Source: Epiperipatus broadwayi
Lineage: Eukaryota > Onychophora > Udeonychophora > Euonychophora > Peripatidae
Direction of reading: 5' to 3'
Assembly (NCBI GenBank): GCA_028023455.1
Contig: JAQFVV010012507.1
Coordinates: forward strand, 3,946,901-4,010,900
DNA: 64,000 nucleotides
The notes under the pieces are model-generated. The model was not told the DNA's origin. It made no database searches and worked only from the letters and a program-made list of their open reading frames with translations. The position numbers and the translations under genes were made by a program. Position 1 is the first letter of the stretch. Each line of letters starts with the position of its first letter. Below, piece after piece: positions 1 to 11,600 of this stretch.

Positions 1-1068
1 TCCCCATTTCTCTGGTCAGGCACTCTCTGGTCTCTCGGGTACATCTTCTTTCTTACAGTGATGGGCATGGTGGAGGTTTTCTGTCATCGGTAGCCGCTCG
101 TGGAAGAGCAAACGGCTGTCTCTTAGTCTCTAGCCCACTGTCATCTTTGGAGCAGCTTTGATGGTAGCTTTTTAAGATTTAGCTTTTTTTTTAACAGCAG
201 GAACAGTTCTTATTTAACTTCAGCTCTGGTCACAGCAACAGCAAAAATTAACACGGATTATGATAGATGGATGGAAGAGGTTAGATTAGAGGCCTTGGTG
301 GCTATTTGGGCCCCTTTTTATGCTATATTTTTGACAGTAGTAACCTCCTACTTTGAGTCATGCCACATCACAAGATGACTAGTTCAAACTAGCCTTTAAC
401 CAAATATCCAGTTAGTAAAAATATTAAGTATATCTAAATCTGGACATGGAAAGGCTCTATTGTTTTAATTGACGTCAGTTTTAAAAGATATATTTTTAAG
501 AGAATGGTCACAAGCAATTTGTAAAGATTTTGTATAGATTTATGCCTGACTGAATATTATAATTGGTCTTGGTTATAATTTTTAAATAGGTCAAATTTTG
601 GCCAAAGATTTATTTTTAGAACGAAGTGTTAAAACTGATAAAACTTTCTGCTTGTAATTTTAAGCAAACAAAAGAATTGAAAATTATCTAACTTGGAAAT
701 TAGTTAAAATGAATACTGACTTAAATAATTATTTAGAAAGAATATTGAAAAATAAGTAATATTATAAATTTAAACTTATTATGCTATGATATAGATAAAT
801 TTTAATTATACAGTTATGTTTATTTCAGTTTTAACAAATCTAAAGGAATATGCTCGTATATAAATATTTGAGATTGTAATTTTATATTTATAAATTTTAA
901 GGACGATTATATACGCACATACTCGCAATATTATAAGGACAAAGTTTTTAAAATTGAAGAAATACACGCCATCTGAGTACAACAAATATATACTATTATC
1001 AAAGATAATAGGTGAAACAGGTGTAACCGTTTCAATATATATATATATATAAGTTGCGCAATATCTAA
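1..1068. other. AT-rich non-coding DNA, no gene seen
   Basis: The first ~170 bases are clearly more GC-rich than the rest and may be the tail of a dispersed repeat, but no protein similarity or terminal repeat is visible. From ~180 on it is AT-rich DNA without a credible ORF. A short (TA)n run lies at about 1036-1051. Confidence 0.5.
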
Positions 1069-1320
1069 ATGGTATGGTGGTATGCTTGTGAAAAAGCATA
1101 TATAGGTGAATCTCAGTGTACATTGGAGAAATGGTCAAAGGAGCATTTATTGCTATATAAACAAGTGCAAAAATCAAGACAAAAGAGTGTTAGAAATGAT
1201 GGCATATCACCTTCAGTATTCTTTGATCATAATGTTATATGTAAATATGTTTTTGATTTTAATGAAATTAAGATTTTATGTATTGAAAGAAATAATAATA
1301 AACTTAAGAAGTTATGTTAA
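1069..1320 (+). pseudogene. Decayed Penelope-like element GIY-YIG endonuclease fragment
   Basis: An 83-residue reading frame carries the spaced pattern of the C-terminal GIY-YIG nuclease of Penelope-like retroelements: a YIGES block near residues 12-16, then TLEKWSKEH with the expected L-x-x-x-x-x-EH spacing, then after a short insert FDFNEIKILCIERNNNKLKKL, which matches the family pattern W/F-D-x-I-x-I-L-x-x-E-x-N-x-x-K-R. The domain is incomplete: no clear upstream GIY half, the arginine after YIG is replaced, and the frame stops right after the last block. No reverse transcriptase is visible upstream. A hammerhead-like hairpin follows ~140 bp downstream, as it does after the better preserved copy at 27.2-27.6 kb. 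The family assignment is by recalled pattern and is moderate only; the fragment is certainly non-functional. Confidence 0.5.
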
Positions 1321-1456
1321 TAAGAAATGGAAAGCAGCATTTGATAAATAGACAAGCTGCTAATATAAAAATTAATGAATTGTGGGAAAATTGATGTATG
1401 ATGTAATTGTTTTTGTAGACATTTATAATGTTTTTTTGTAAGTGAATTTGAATATA

Positions 1457-1492
1457 GTTGATAACGACTACTTAGATAGTCGAAAGTACTTC
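1457..1492 (+). ncRNA. Degenerate hammerhead-like motif downstream of Penelope-like remnant
   Basis: A perfect 5-bp stem GACTA (1466-1470) / TAGTC (1477-1481) is followed at once by GAAA (1482-1485), the arrangement of hammerhead stem II plus the GAAA core. The preceding TTGATAAC resembles a mutated CTGATGA. It is a relic at best: C3 and G8 are changed and one base is inserted. Confidence 0.3.
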
Positions 1493-2125
1493 TATTAAAT
1501 TATAGTAGATATTTGTTTTTAAAATATTATTTACTGTATTAATTATTGTATTGTTTTTCGAAGAATTATATATATATACAGTTATATCTAAAAAAATTAA
1601 TTTGTTTCAAATACTTTATTTGCGTATATTTTTAATAAAATTTCACATTTTTAATTAAAACTAATAAAATATGTAAACAATTTTATACTGGCAGATAAAT
1701 TAGTTTTATGAAATATATTAAATAGTGATTTTAAAAAACATAATCAACTAAATAAAAAGTATTTGGAAGATTAAATGTTTTATTCAAATATTGCCACATA
1801 AGTTCAAATTGCTTGATTATAAAATTCCAATTACTTTTAAACTGTAGTAATTGGCCCTATCTATCCAGTGAACAATGATAAAGATATGTGCAGACATTAT
1901 GATCTGGGCCAACTTATGAGTGCATCTTGGGGATCACACATCTTTTTCACATCTTTGGCCATATGGTCATGATTATACTTCTCCACATAATGTTAATAGT
2001 GGAGAGAAACCTGTAGCTATCTTGTGTGAGAGTGTAGTAAAAATTACACTACAGAAATATTATTAAGTAAATCATTTTTAACTTTTAATTTTCTTAAAAG
2101 AAAGTAATAGAATATATATATATAT
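1491..2125. other. AT-rich non-coding DNA
   Basis: No supported gene. A short (TA)n run lies at about 2115-2127, directly before the GC-richer island that follows. Confidence 0.5.
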
Positions 2126-2450
2126 TGTAACCAAAATCCCCGGAGCCGTCCACCCTGATGGCTCACAAAGGTGGTAACCAACCTTCCATCACCCCTCCAA
2201 CTACCCATCATCATGCCGTACTTGTTGCGGCACTATAAATGGTAACCGTAAAGTGCGTGGTCTCAACTACGTAACGTAAGTGCACTAGGAATTACAACCT
2301 TGGTCACTGATCAACTCTCATTGCACATTATCAGCTATTAAGAGCTGTATCCAAAAGCATATCATACTATTTATTTTATGCACAAAAGACCACAATCAAC
2401 ATCTGGGGCAATTTACTACAGACAAAATTAATGAATTAACCTAACTTTTT
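2126..2450. other. GC-richer island of unknown origin after a (TA)n run
   Basis: Immediately 3' of a (TA)n tract the composition changes abruptly for ~300 bp (many CC, GG and CG dinucleotides, no ORF). The abrupt start at TGTAACC next to (TA)n resembles the start at 22,675 (TGTACCGG), so both may be ends of inserted elements. I could not find matching terminal repeats. Confidence 0.3.
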
Positions 2451-5400
2451 ATAATTTATTTGATCGCAGCCAGGGTATACCGCGAAGACCTATCATAGTA
2501 TTATTATAAAACATATTAAACAAATTATAAGTGCAATTTTATCACCCTTAAACCTCAATTTGCGATTTTTTATGGTATGCGACCCTATGGCCGACCATGT
2601 ACAAGATAGCATAATTTGTGGAACCACATAAAATTATGAAATTTTAAATCATCTATATGATTTCTAAGACAGATGCTAGTCCAGGTAAAGCTTTGCAATT
2701 AATAAACATGAATTATTGGGTTCTTTTATAATTTAATATATCATTGAGACTCTTATTGTATTGACGAATGAAAATTTAAAAATGTTAGGTAAATATTTAA
2801 TCATATCATTATTGAATAAATCTGTTCACAAGTTTAATAATTAATTTGTATTTTATACTAGAATCAACTACGCAAAGCCACAATGATGGAACAGGTAAAT
2901 GGGATTTTATTGTACCTTACCAATCATATACTACCAAAGACGAAAAGCATCTTAATGTTTTCTCAAAATATTAATATGTTCTTATATCATGTAGACAATA
3001 ATATGTAATTCAATGTATGCTCTATAATGTATGCTCTATCCAAAGTTTATGATTTCTGATGTTATGAATGACACATAGCAACGGCACAGTAAGTTTAATT
3101 ATAAATCAACTTTTATTTACAAACTTTATGAACAATAAATAGTTAATTTCAATATTTTAAATAAAACATAAATAAACAAATAAAATAATTAAATGATGGT
3201 TCAATAGACTTTCTTCAATACATCTCACAGGTACAGTATTTAAAAACCTAATCATACCTCATTTCAATCTAATATAATGAATATTGAGACAATTATTAAA
3301 TTCAGCATTAACTTATGAAATATTGAACGTCATTTCCAGATTCAATAAATCCCTACTGTATACCTATAATAATATAATAAATAATATGATGTTTGTATGT
3401 TTTAGCTATAATGTAATCATTAATTAAAATGAAAATGTAAACTTACACTCCGGTAGATAATAATTAACCAACAGTTAATTATCATGAAGTACTTAAATAG
3501 AATGTCCTGTTGCCATTTATCAATCTAACCGATAAATTATGCTTACAAATGAAGAAGATGATTTGGCAGATTAACTAAATACTTTGCCCAACTTATATCT
3601 GTGAAGCAAACATATTCCTGTGGATGTATTCATCTACACGTAGGAATTAAATAATACTAACGTTTTGCGTATTTAAACACTATCATAAAGTCATACGTAT
3701 AATCACACAATTCCGCAGATTAACCACCAGCGCAGGAATGTGTGTAAAATACAAAAATGGCAATTAAAATAATCTGCGGATTAACCACCAGCACAGATTA
3801 AAGCCTTTAACATACTAAAACAACATTATAATTTACTTCACATTAAAGTGCAAATGATCCTCCTCAATTCCTCTGACTATTCAGAATACACTGACACTTT
3901 AGCACATGTGGGTTCTTGCTTAACAATATGTCACAATAATCAGGACAACTAATGTACTACTTATCTTGCTTAAAATAAACATGTGTAATATAATATAAAT
4001 AATATTGGCATGGGAATATAAATCTGGAAAGACTCACAAAATATCTCATAAAGATTGGTATATCTCATGAATTCATTAAGTACTCTTTAAGCTTTCTCCG
4101 CAAGCGCTATTCTTTTGAATAAATATTTTATTCAACCTTTATTAATTTAAATCTAACAAATATAACTTATGAACTTCATATGCGAGTTCATATAATGATA
4201 AAATTAAATAAATGTATTATTCATTAACATATAACATTTAACGGTGTGTGTGTGATAAAACTAAATGTAAAGCATTTTATAGTTCAAATACATGAATTTT
4301 AGCAGCTGTGTGTATCATAAATTGGATTGTATAGCATTTTATAATTCCTAATGTGATCCGTGGAATCCATGTACAATGTGTAGAATAACAAGTATATGAG
4401 GTAATAGCTATAACTGTAGTTAAATTCCATACATGCAATTATATCCATTTGATTAGTTATTAAAGCAATATTAGATTAACGATTTGCGTGGCTCTCCAAA
4501 CATGAAACAATTTTAAAATAGGATACACAGAATTTAAATGAAAATGTTTTTCATAAAGTTATTAATCCCTACATCTCTCTATCAAAAGTGTTCCAAGTTT
4601 ATCCTATCCATGCAAGTATTTATTTATCCATTGCGTTAATCCAGGAATAACTAATTACAGCAATTAATTTATTCATTTTTAAATAGACGATACAATTATA
4701 AAAAACTTTGATTAATTATTTGAAAAATGTTTATGATCCAAGCGTTAAACAAATTAATTAGCAAATATTAATGGCATTGTAAAGTTAAATATCAATCAAT
4801 ATTATATTTTATCAGAATTAAAAAACGGAAATATTAAATATTTTGATAGCTTTAACGCTTTACTTTATTTTAACTTAAACTTTTTTTTTTTTAAAAAAAA
4901 ACAAATTTTCATTTTAATAAAACTTCTGTAATTAAAACACTGATTCAAATTTTCCAAATTGTAGAATAATAAATATTTCAAAACATACCAAATTCTTGTA
5001 TTTAATTCTTTCAAACTGGGAAGCTCCGACATTTCAAAAATGCGATATTGGAAAACGCTACGGTGATTTGATTCAGTTGGCCGAACGACTTGAAAAGATC
5101 TTTAAGTTTTAGTGATCCATTTTAATTAGATACCACTAAGTTATTTTATGTTTATAACAAATTTTGTGGTAGTCTATTTACTTATTAACGGTTTCAAAAT
5201 CAGATCAGCAAATTTTACACCATTTGCCTTTACCGTTTCTGTTCTTCTTCCCACCAAAAGACAAACTAACAGACGATATTCTCCTAGAAATTCGCGCTCT
5301 TTTCTTTTATTACATTGAGACGCCTATGCAATTGCTGTATTTATTTAATAATTTATTTTAACTGAATAAATGGTTATGTAAATTTAATAGAAACAATAAT

Positions 5401-6067
5401 TTAAGATCATTTTTAAACAAATAAAAGTAAAATATTTTTAATAATATTTTACCAAATTTTTATGTGATGTAAATTTTAAAAAGTTAAACGTTCTGATATG
5501 AGTTAGCATATGGAACGAAGCAAATTTAAATTTATTAAAATAATATCAGAAAGTAATCTGTTCAAGTGCGAATCAAGCCAACCAAATCACCAAGAGAAGA
5601 AAGAGAAATTTTTATATAAGTTACATCAATTAATATATTTTCTACTAAAATATATGGTTACAATATATATATATACACACACAGTAAAATATTTTTTTTT
5701 GTAAATTTGAATCATACTTATGTAATACAATCAGAATTATTAATTTAACCAAAATTATTAAATATTGCTTATATATTTATTAAATAATTATATTTCATAA
5801 TTAAAAATTATTATAAAATATTACTAATTTTTAAATTGTTTTAAATCTATATATTTCTTTTAAATTTATTAATAAATAATATTAATATAAATACAATTTT
5901 TAAATATAAAATTATTCCAATAGAGATTTAATATTGTAACGATTATGTTTATGTCTTGATATTGTTTGCTACTTTTTATTCTTTCCTCTAATTAAATTCC
6001 CACATAAGTTTTAATACTTAATAACAGTAACTCAACTACATATAAAAAAATTCATGTTTATTCAACA
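2451..6067. other. Long AT-rich stretch without genes
   Basis: About 3.6 kb, mostly A/T, with stops in all frames. Around 5,180-5,330 composition is briefly more mixed. No RNA gene, transposon ends or conserved protein pattern seen apart from the short direct repeat at 3,715-3,796. Confidence 0.5.
3715..3796. repeat. Two 22-bp imperfect direct repeats 60 bp apart
   Basis: A GATTAACCACCAGC core flanked by CGCA/TGCG and CGCAG/CACAG occurs at 3715-3736 and 3775-3796. These are the least A/T-rich bases nearby. Function unknown. Confidence 0.55.
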
Positions 6068-6088
6068 ATATATATATATATATATATA
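6068..6088. repeat. (TA)n run at the left edge of the hammerhead array
   Basis: Pure alternating TA ends exactly where the first 418-bp monomer begins. The same TA-to-element edge is seen at 19,666, 21,135, ~25,188, ~43,029 and 43,556. Confidence 0.9.
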
Positions 6089-8640
6089 TGTCCAAAAGAT
6101 GGCGCTATACCAAAACCGCCGAACAAGTGTAAGATTTGTTTTACATAAACGAAAAAAGAGTCAGAAATTAACTACCTCTTTCATTTGCTCACTCCCAGAT
6201 CAGCTGATTTCAAGCTGGTTTGCTATCCTCAGTGGGAGATAGAGTATAGAAACTAGATCTAAAACACTGACTCTCAAGTGTTTATGCAAAACGTTTCTAT
6301 CAGATTGCAAGCGTGAATTTTTCAGACCGGTAAAGTCTTCAAACCCAGCCTAGCAAGCTAGATATTTATATGGGTCTGATCTCAGTTCAGAATCACCATA
6401 TAATCAAAGTCTCTGCAATATATATCATTGCAAGAAAACTCTAAAGGTACATTTATGAAAAAACAAATACAAGTTAATCACGTAACCTGCTATCACTTGT
6501 TATTTATGTCCAAAAGATGGCGCTATACCAAAACCGCCGAACAAGTGTAAGATTTGTTTTACATAAACGAAAAAAGAGTCAGAAATTAACTACCTCTTTC
6601 ATTTGCTCACTCCCAGATCAGCTGATTTCAAGCTGGTTTGCTATCCTCAGTGGGAGATAGAGTATAGAAACTAGATCTAAAACACTGACTCTCAAGTGTT
6701 TATGCAAAACGTTTCTATCAGATTGCAAGCGTGAATTTTTCAGACCGGTAAAGTCTTCAAACCCAGCCTAGCAAGCTAGATATTTATATGGGTCTGATCT
6801 CAGTTCAGAATCACCATATAATCAAAGTCTCTGCAATATATATCATTGCAAGAAAACTCTAAAAGGTACATTTATGAAAAAACAAATACAAGTTAATCAC
6901 GTAACCTGCTATCACTTGTTATTTATGTCCAAAAGATGGCGCTATACCAAAACCGCCGAACAAGTGTAAGATTTGTTTTACATAAACGAAAAAAAGAGTC
7001 AGAAATTAACTACCTCTTTCATTTGCTCACTCCCAGATCAGCTGATTTCAAGCTGGTTTGCTATCCTCAGTGGGAGATAGAGTATAGAAACTAGATCTAA
7101 AACACTGACTCTCAAGTGTTTATGCAAAACGTTTCTATCAGATTGCAAGCGTGAATTTTTCAGACCGGTAAAGTCTTCAAACCCAGCCTAGCAAGCTAGA
7201 TATTTATATGGGTCTGATCTCAGTTCAGAATCACCATATAATCAAAGTCTCTGCAATATATATCATTGCAAGAAAACTCTAAAGGTACATTTATGAAAAA
7301 ACAAATACAAGTTAATCACGTAACCTGCTATCACTTGTTATTTATGTCCAAAAGATGGCGCTATACCAAAACCGCCGAACAAGTGTAAGATTTGTTTTAC
7401 ATAAACGAAAAAAGAGTCAGAAATTAACTACCTCTTTCATTTGCTCACTCCCAGATCAGCTGATTTCAAGCTGGTTTGCTATCCTCAGTGGGAGATAGAG
7501 TATAGAAACTAGATCTAAAACACTGACTCTCAAGTGTTTATGCAAAACGTTTCTATCAGATTGCAAGCGTGAATTTTTCAGACCGGTAAAGTCTTCAAAC
7601 CCAGCCTAGCAAGCTAGATATTTATATGGGTCTGATCTCAGTTCAGAATCACCATATAATCAAAGTCTCTGCAATATATATCATTGCAAGAAAACTCTAA
7701 AGGTACATTTATGAAAAAACAAATACAAGTTAATCACGTAACCTGCTATCACTTGTTATTTATGTCCAAAAGATGGCGCTATACCAAAACCGCCGAACAA
7801 GTGTAAGATTTGTTTTACATAAACGAAAAAAGAGTCAGAAATTAACTACCTCTTTCATTTGCTCACTCCCAGATCAGCTGATTTCAAGCTGGTTTGCTAT
7901 CCTCAGTGGGAGATAGAGTATAGAAACTAGATCTAAAACACTGACTCTCAAGTGTTTATGCAAAACGTTTCTATCAGATTGCAAGCGTGAATTTTTCAGA
8001 CCGGTAAAGTCTTCAAACCCAGCCTAGCAAGCTAGATATTTATATGGGTCTGATCTCAGTTCAGAATCACCATATAATCAAAGTCTCTGCAATATATATC
8101 ATTGCAAGAAAACTCTAAAGGTACATTTATGAAAAAACAAATACAAGTTAATCACGTAACCTGCTATCACTTGTTATTTATGTCCAAAAGATGGCGCTAT
8201 ACCAAAACCGCCGAACAAGTGTAAGATTTGTTTTACATAAACGAAAAAAGAGTCAGAAATTAACTACCTCTTTCATTTGCTCACTCCCAGATCAGCTGAT
8301 TTCAAGCTGGTTTGCTATCCTCAGTGGGAGATAGAGTATAGAAACTAGATCTAAAACACTGACTCTCAAGTGTTTATGCAAAACGTTTCTATCAGATTGC
8401 AAGCGTGAATTTTTCAGACCGGTAAAGTCTTCAAACCCAGCCTAGCAAGCTAGATATTTATATGGGTCTGATCTCAGTTCAGAATCACCATATAATCAAA
8501 GTCTCTGCAATATATATCATTGCAAGAAAACTCTAAAGGTACATTTATGAAAAAACAAATACAAGTTAATCACGTAACCTGCTATCACTTGTTATTTATG
8601 TCCAAAAGATGGCGCTATACCAAAACCGCCGAACAAGTGC
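6089..8640 (-). repeat. Hammerhead-bearing 418-bp satellite/retrozyme-like array, minus-oriented block (about 6 copies)
   Basis: The monomer start (TCCAAAAGATGGCGC) recurs at 6091, 6509, 6928, 7347, 7765, 8183 and 8601, so the period is 418-419 bp. Copies are nearly identical; the only changes I see are single A insertions in A-runs. Each complete copy has a 47-nt hammerhead ribozyme on the minus strand (6192, 6610, 7030, 7448, 7866, 8284). The last copy is cut off after ~40 bp, at the head-to-head junction. The monomer has no meaningful protein frame (418 is not a multiple of 3). Small tandem repeats with one type I hammerhead per unit are the hallmark of animal retrozymes and Penelope-like terminal repeats; naming it retrozyme-like is an inference. 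Confidence 0.85.
6192..6238 (-). ncRNA. Type I hammerhead ribozyme (first of six minus-strand copies)
   Basis: Read on the minus strand: stem I CTCCCA, core CTGAGGA, stem II AGC with loop AAACCA and GCT, core GAAA, stem III TCA with loop GC and TGA, then T-C (cleavage after this C), then TGGGAG, which closes stem I perfectly. Identical motifs start at 6610, 7030, 7448, 7866 and 8284. See the 8830 entry for base-level mapping. Confidence 0.8.
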
Positions 8641-8654
8641 AAGATATATCTTGC
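8639..8654. other. Head-to-head inversion junction of the array
   Basis: A 16-bp perfect palindrome, GCAAGATATATCTTGC, marks the point where minus-oriented monomers stop and plus-oriented ones begin. The left monomer is cut after ~40 bp and the right one starts inside its TATATTGCAGAG segment, so the two blocks are not joined at the same monomer position. Confidence 0.85.
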
Positions 8655-11600
8655 AGAGACTTGATTATATGGTGATTCTGAACTGAGATCAGACCCATAT
8701 AAATATCTAGCTTGCTAGGCTGGGTTTGAAGACTTTACCGGTCTGAAAAATTCACGCTTGCAATCTGATAGAAACGTTTTGCATAAACACTTGAGAGTCA
8801 GTGTTTTAGATCTAGTTTCTATACTCTATCTCCCACTGAGGATAGCAAACCAGCTTGAAATCAGCTGATCTGGGAGTGAGCAAATGAAAGAGGTAGTTAA
8901 TTTCTGACTCTTTTTTCGTTTATGTAAAACAAATCTTACACTTGTTCGGCGGTTTTGGTATAGCGCCATCTTTTGGACATAAATAACAAGTGATAGCAGG
9001 TTACGTGATTAACTTGTATTTGTTTTTTCATAAATGTACCTTTAGAGTTTTCTTGCAATGATATATATTGCAGAGACTTTGATTATATGGTGATTCTGAA
9101 CTGAGATCAGACCCATATAAATATCTAGCTTGCTAGGCTGGGTTTGAAGACTTTACCGGTCTGAAAAATTCACGCTTGCAATCTGATAGAAACGTTTTGC
9201 ATAAACACTTGAGAGTCAGTGTTTTAGATCTAGTTTCTATACTCTATCTCCCACTGAGGATAGCAAACCAGCTTGAAATCAGCTGATCTGGGAGTGAGCA
9301 AATGAAAGAGGTAGTTAATTTCTGACTCTTTTTTCGTTTATGTAAAACAAATCTTACACTTGTTCGGCGGTTTTGGTATAGCGCCATCTTTTGGACATAA
9401 ATAACAAGTGATAGCAGGTTACGTGATTAACTTGTATTTGTTTTTTCATAAATGTACCTTTAGAGTTTTCTTGCAATGATATATATTGCAGAGACTTTGA
9501 TTATATGGTGATTCTGAACTGAGATCAGACCCATATAAATATCTAGCTTGCTAGGCTGGGTTTGAAGACTTTACCGGTCTGAAAAATTCACGCTTGCAAT
9601 CTGATAGAAACGTTTTGCATAAACACTTGAGAGTCAGTGTTTTAGATCTAGTTTCTATACTCTATCTCCCACTGAGGATAGCAAACCAGCTTGAAATCAG
9701 CTGATCTGGGAGTGAGCAAATGAAAGAGGTAGTTAATTTCTGACTCTTTTTTCGTTTATGTAAAACAAATCTTACACTTGTTCGGCGGTTTTGGTATAGC
9801 GCCATCTTTTGGACATAAATAACAAGTGATAGCAGGTTACGTGATTAACTTGTATTTGTTTTTTCATAAATGTACCTTTAGAGTTTTCTTGCAATGATAT
9901 ATATTGCAGAGACTTTGATTATATGGTGATTCTGAACTGAGATCAGACCCATATAAATATCTAGCTTGCTAGGCTGGGTTTGAAGACTTTACCGGTCTGA
10001 AAAATTCACGCTTGCAATCTGATAGAAACGTTTTGCATAAACACTTGAGAGTCAGTGTTTTAGATCTAGTTTCTATACTCTATCTCCCACTGAGGATAGC
10101 AAACCAGCTTGAAATCAGCTGATCTGGGAGTGAGCAAATGAAAGAGGTAGTTAATTTCTGACTCTTTTTTCGTTTATGTAAAACAAATCTTACACTTGTT
10201 CGGCGGTTTTGGTATAGCGCCATCTTTTGGACATAAATAACAAGTGATAGCAGGTTACGTGATTAACTTGTATTTGTTTTTTCATAAATGTACCTTTAGA
10301 GTTTTCTTGCAATGATATATATTGCAGAGACTTTGATTATATGGTGATTCTGAACTGAGATCAGACCCATATAAATATCTAGCTTGCTAGGCTGGGTTTG
10401 AAGACTTTACCGGTCTGAAAAATTCACGCTTGCAATCTGATAGAAACGTTTTGCATAAACACTTGAGAGTCAGTGTTTTAGATCTAGTTTCTATACTCTA
10501 TCTCCCACTGAGGATAGCAAACCAGCTTGAAATCAGCTGATCTGGGAGTGAGCAAATGAAAGAGGTAGTTAATTTCTGACTCTTTTTTCGTTTATGTAAA
10601 ACAAATCTTACACTTGTTCGGCGGTTTTGGTATAGCGCCATCTTTTGGACATAAATAACAAGTGATAGCAGGTTACGTGATTAACTTGTATTTGTTTTTT
10701 CATAAATGTACCTTTAGAGTTTTCTTGCAATGATATATATTGCAGAGACTTTGATTATATGGTGATTCTGAACTGAGATCAGACCCATATAAATATCTAG
10801 CTTGCTAGGCTGGGTTTGAAGACTTTACCGGTCTGAAAAATTCACGCTTGCAATCTGATAGAAACGTTTTGCATAAACACTTGAGAGTCAGTGTTTTAGA
10901 TCTAGTTTCTATACTCTATCTCCCACTGAGGATAGCAAACCAGCTTGAAATCAGCTGATCTGGGAGTGAGCAAATGAAAGAGGTAGTTAATTTCTGACTC
11001 TTTTTTCGTTTATGTAAAACAAATCTTACACTTGTTCGGCGGTTTTGGTATAGCGCCATCTTTTGGACATAAATAACAAGTGATAGCAGGTTACGTGATT
11101 AACTTGTATTTGTTTTTTCATAAATGTACCTTTAGAGTTTTCTTGCAATGATATATATTGCAGAGACTTTGATTATATGGTGATTCTGAACTGAGATCAG
11201 ACCCATATAAATATCTAGCTTGCTAGGCTGGGTTTGAAGACTTTACCGGTCTGAAAAATTCACGCTTGCAATCTGATAGAAACGTTTTGCATAAACACTT
11301 GAGAGTCAGTGTTTTAGATCTAGTTTCTATACTCTATCTCCCACTGAGGATAGCAAACCAGCTTGAAATCAGCTGATCTGGGAGTGAGCAAATGAAAGAG
11401 GTAGTTAATTTCTGACTCTTTTTTCGTTTATGTAAAACAAATCTTACACTTGTTCGGCGGTTTTGGTATAGCGCCATCTTTTGGACATAAATAACAAGTG
11501 ATAGCAGGTTACGTGATTAACTTGTATTTGTTTTTTCATAAATGTACCTTTAGAGTTTTCTTGCAATGATATATATTGCAGAGACTTTGATTATATGGTG

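Noticed and set aside
1930-2030. C2H2 zinc-finger linker (NSGEKP at about 1,995-2,012)
   Set aside because: Only the linker and a vague SFSH block match; no Cys pair or His pair at the right spacing.
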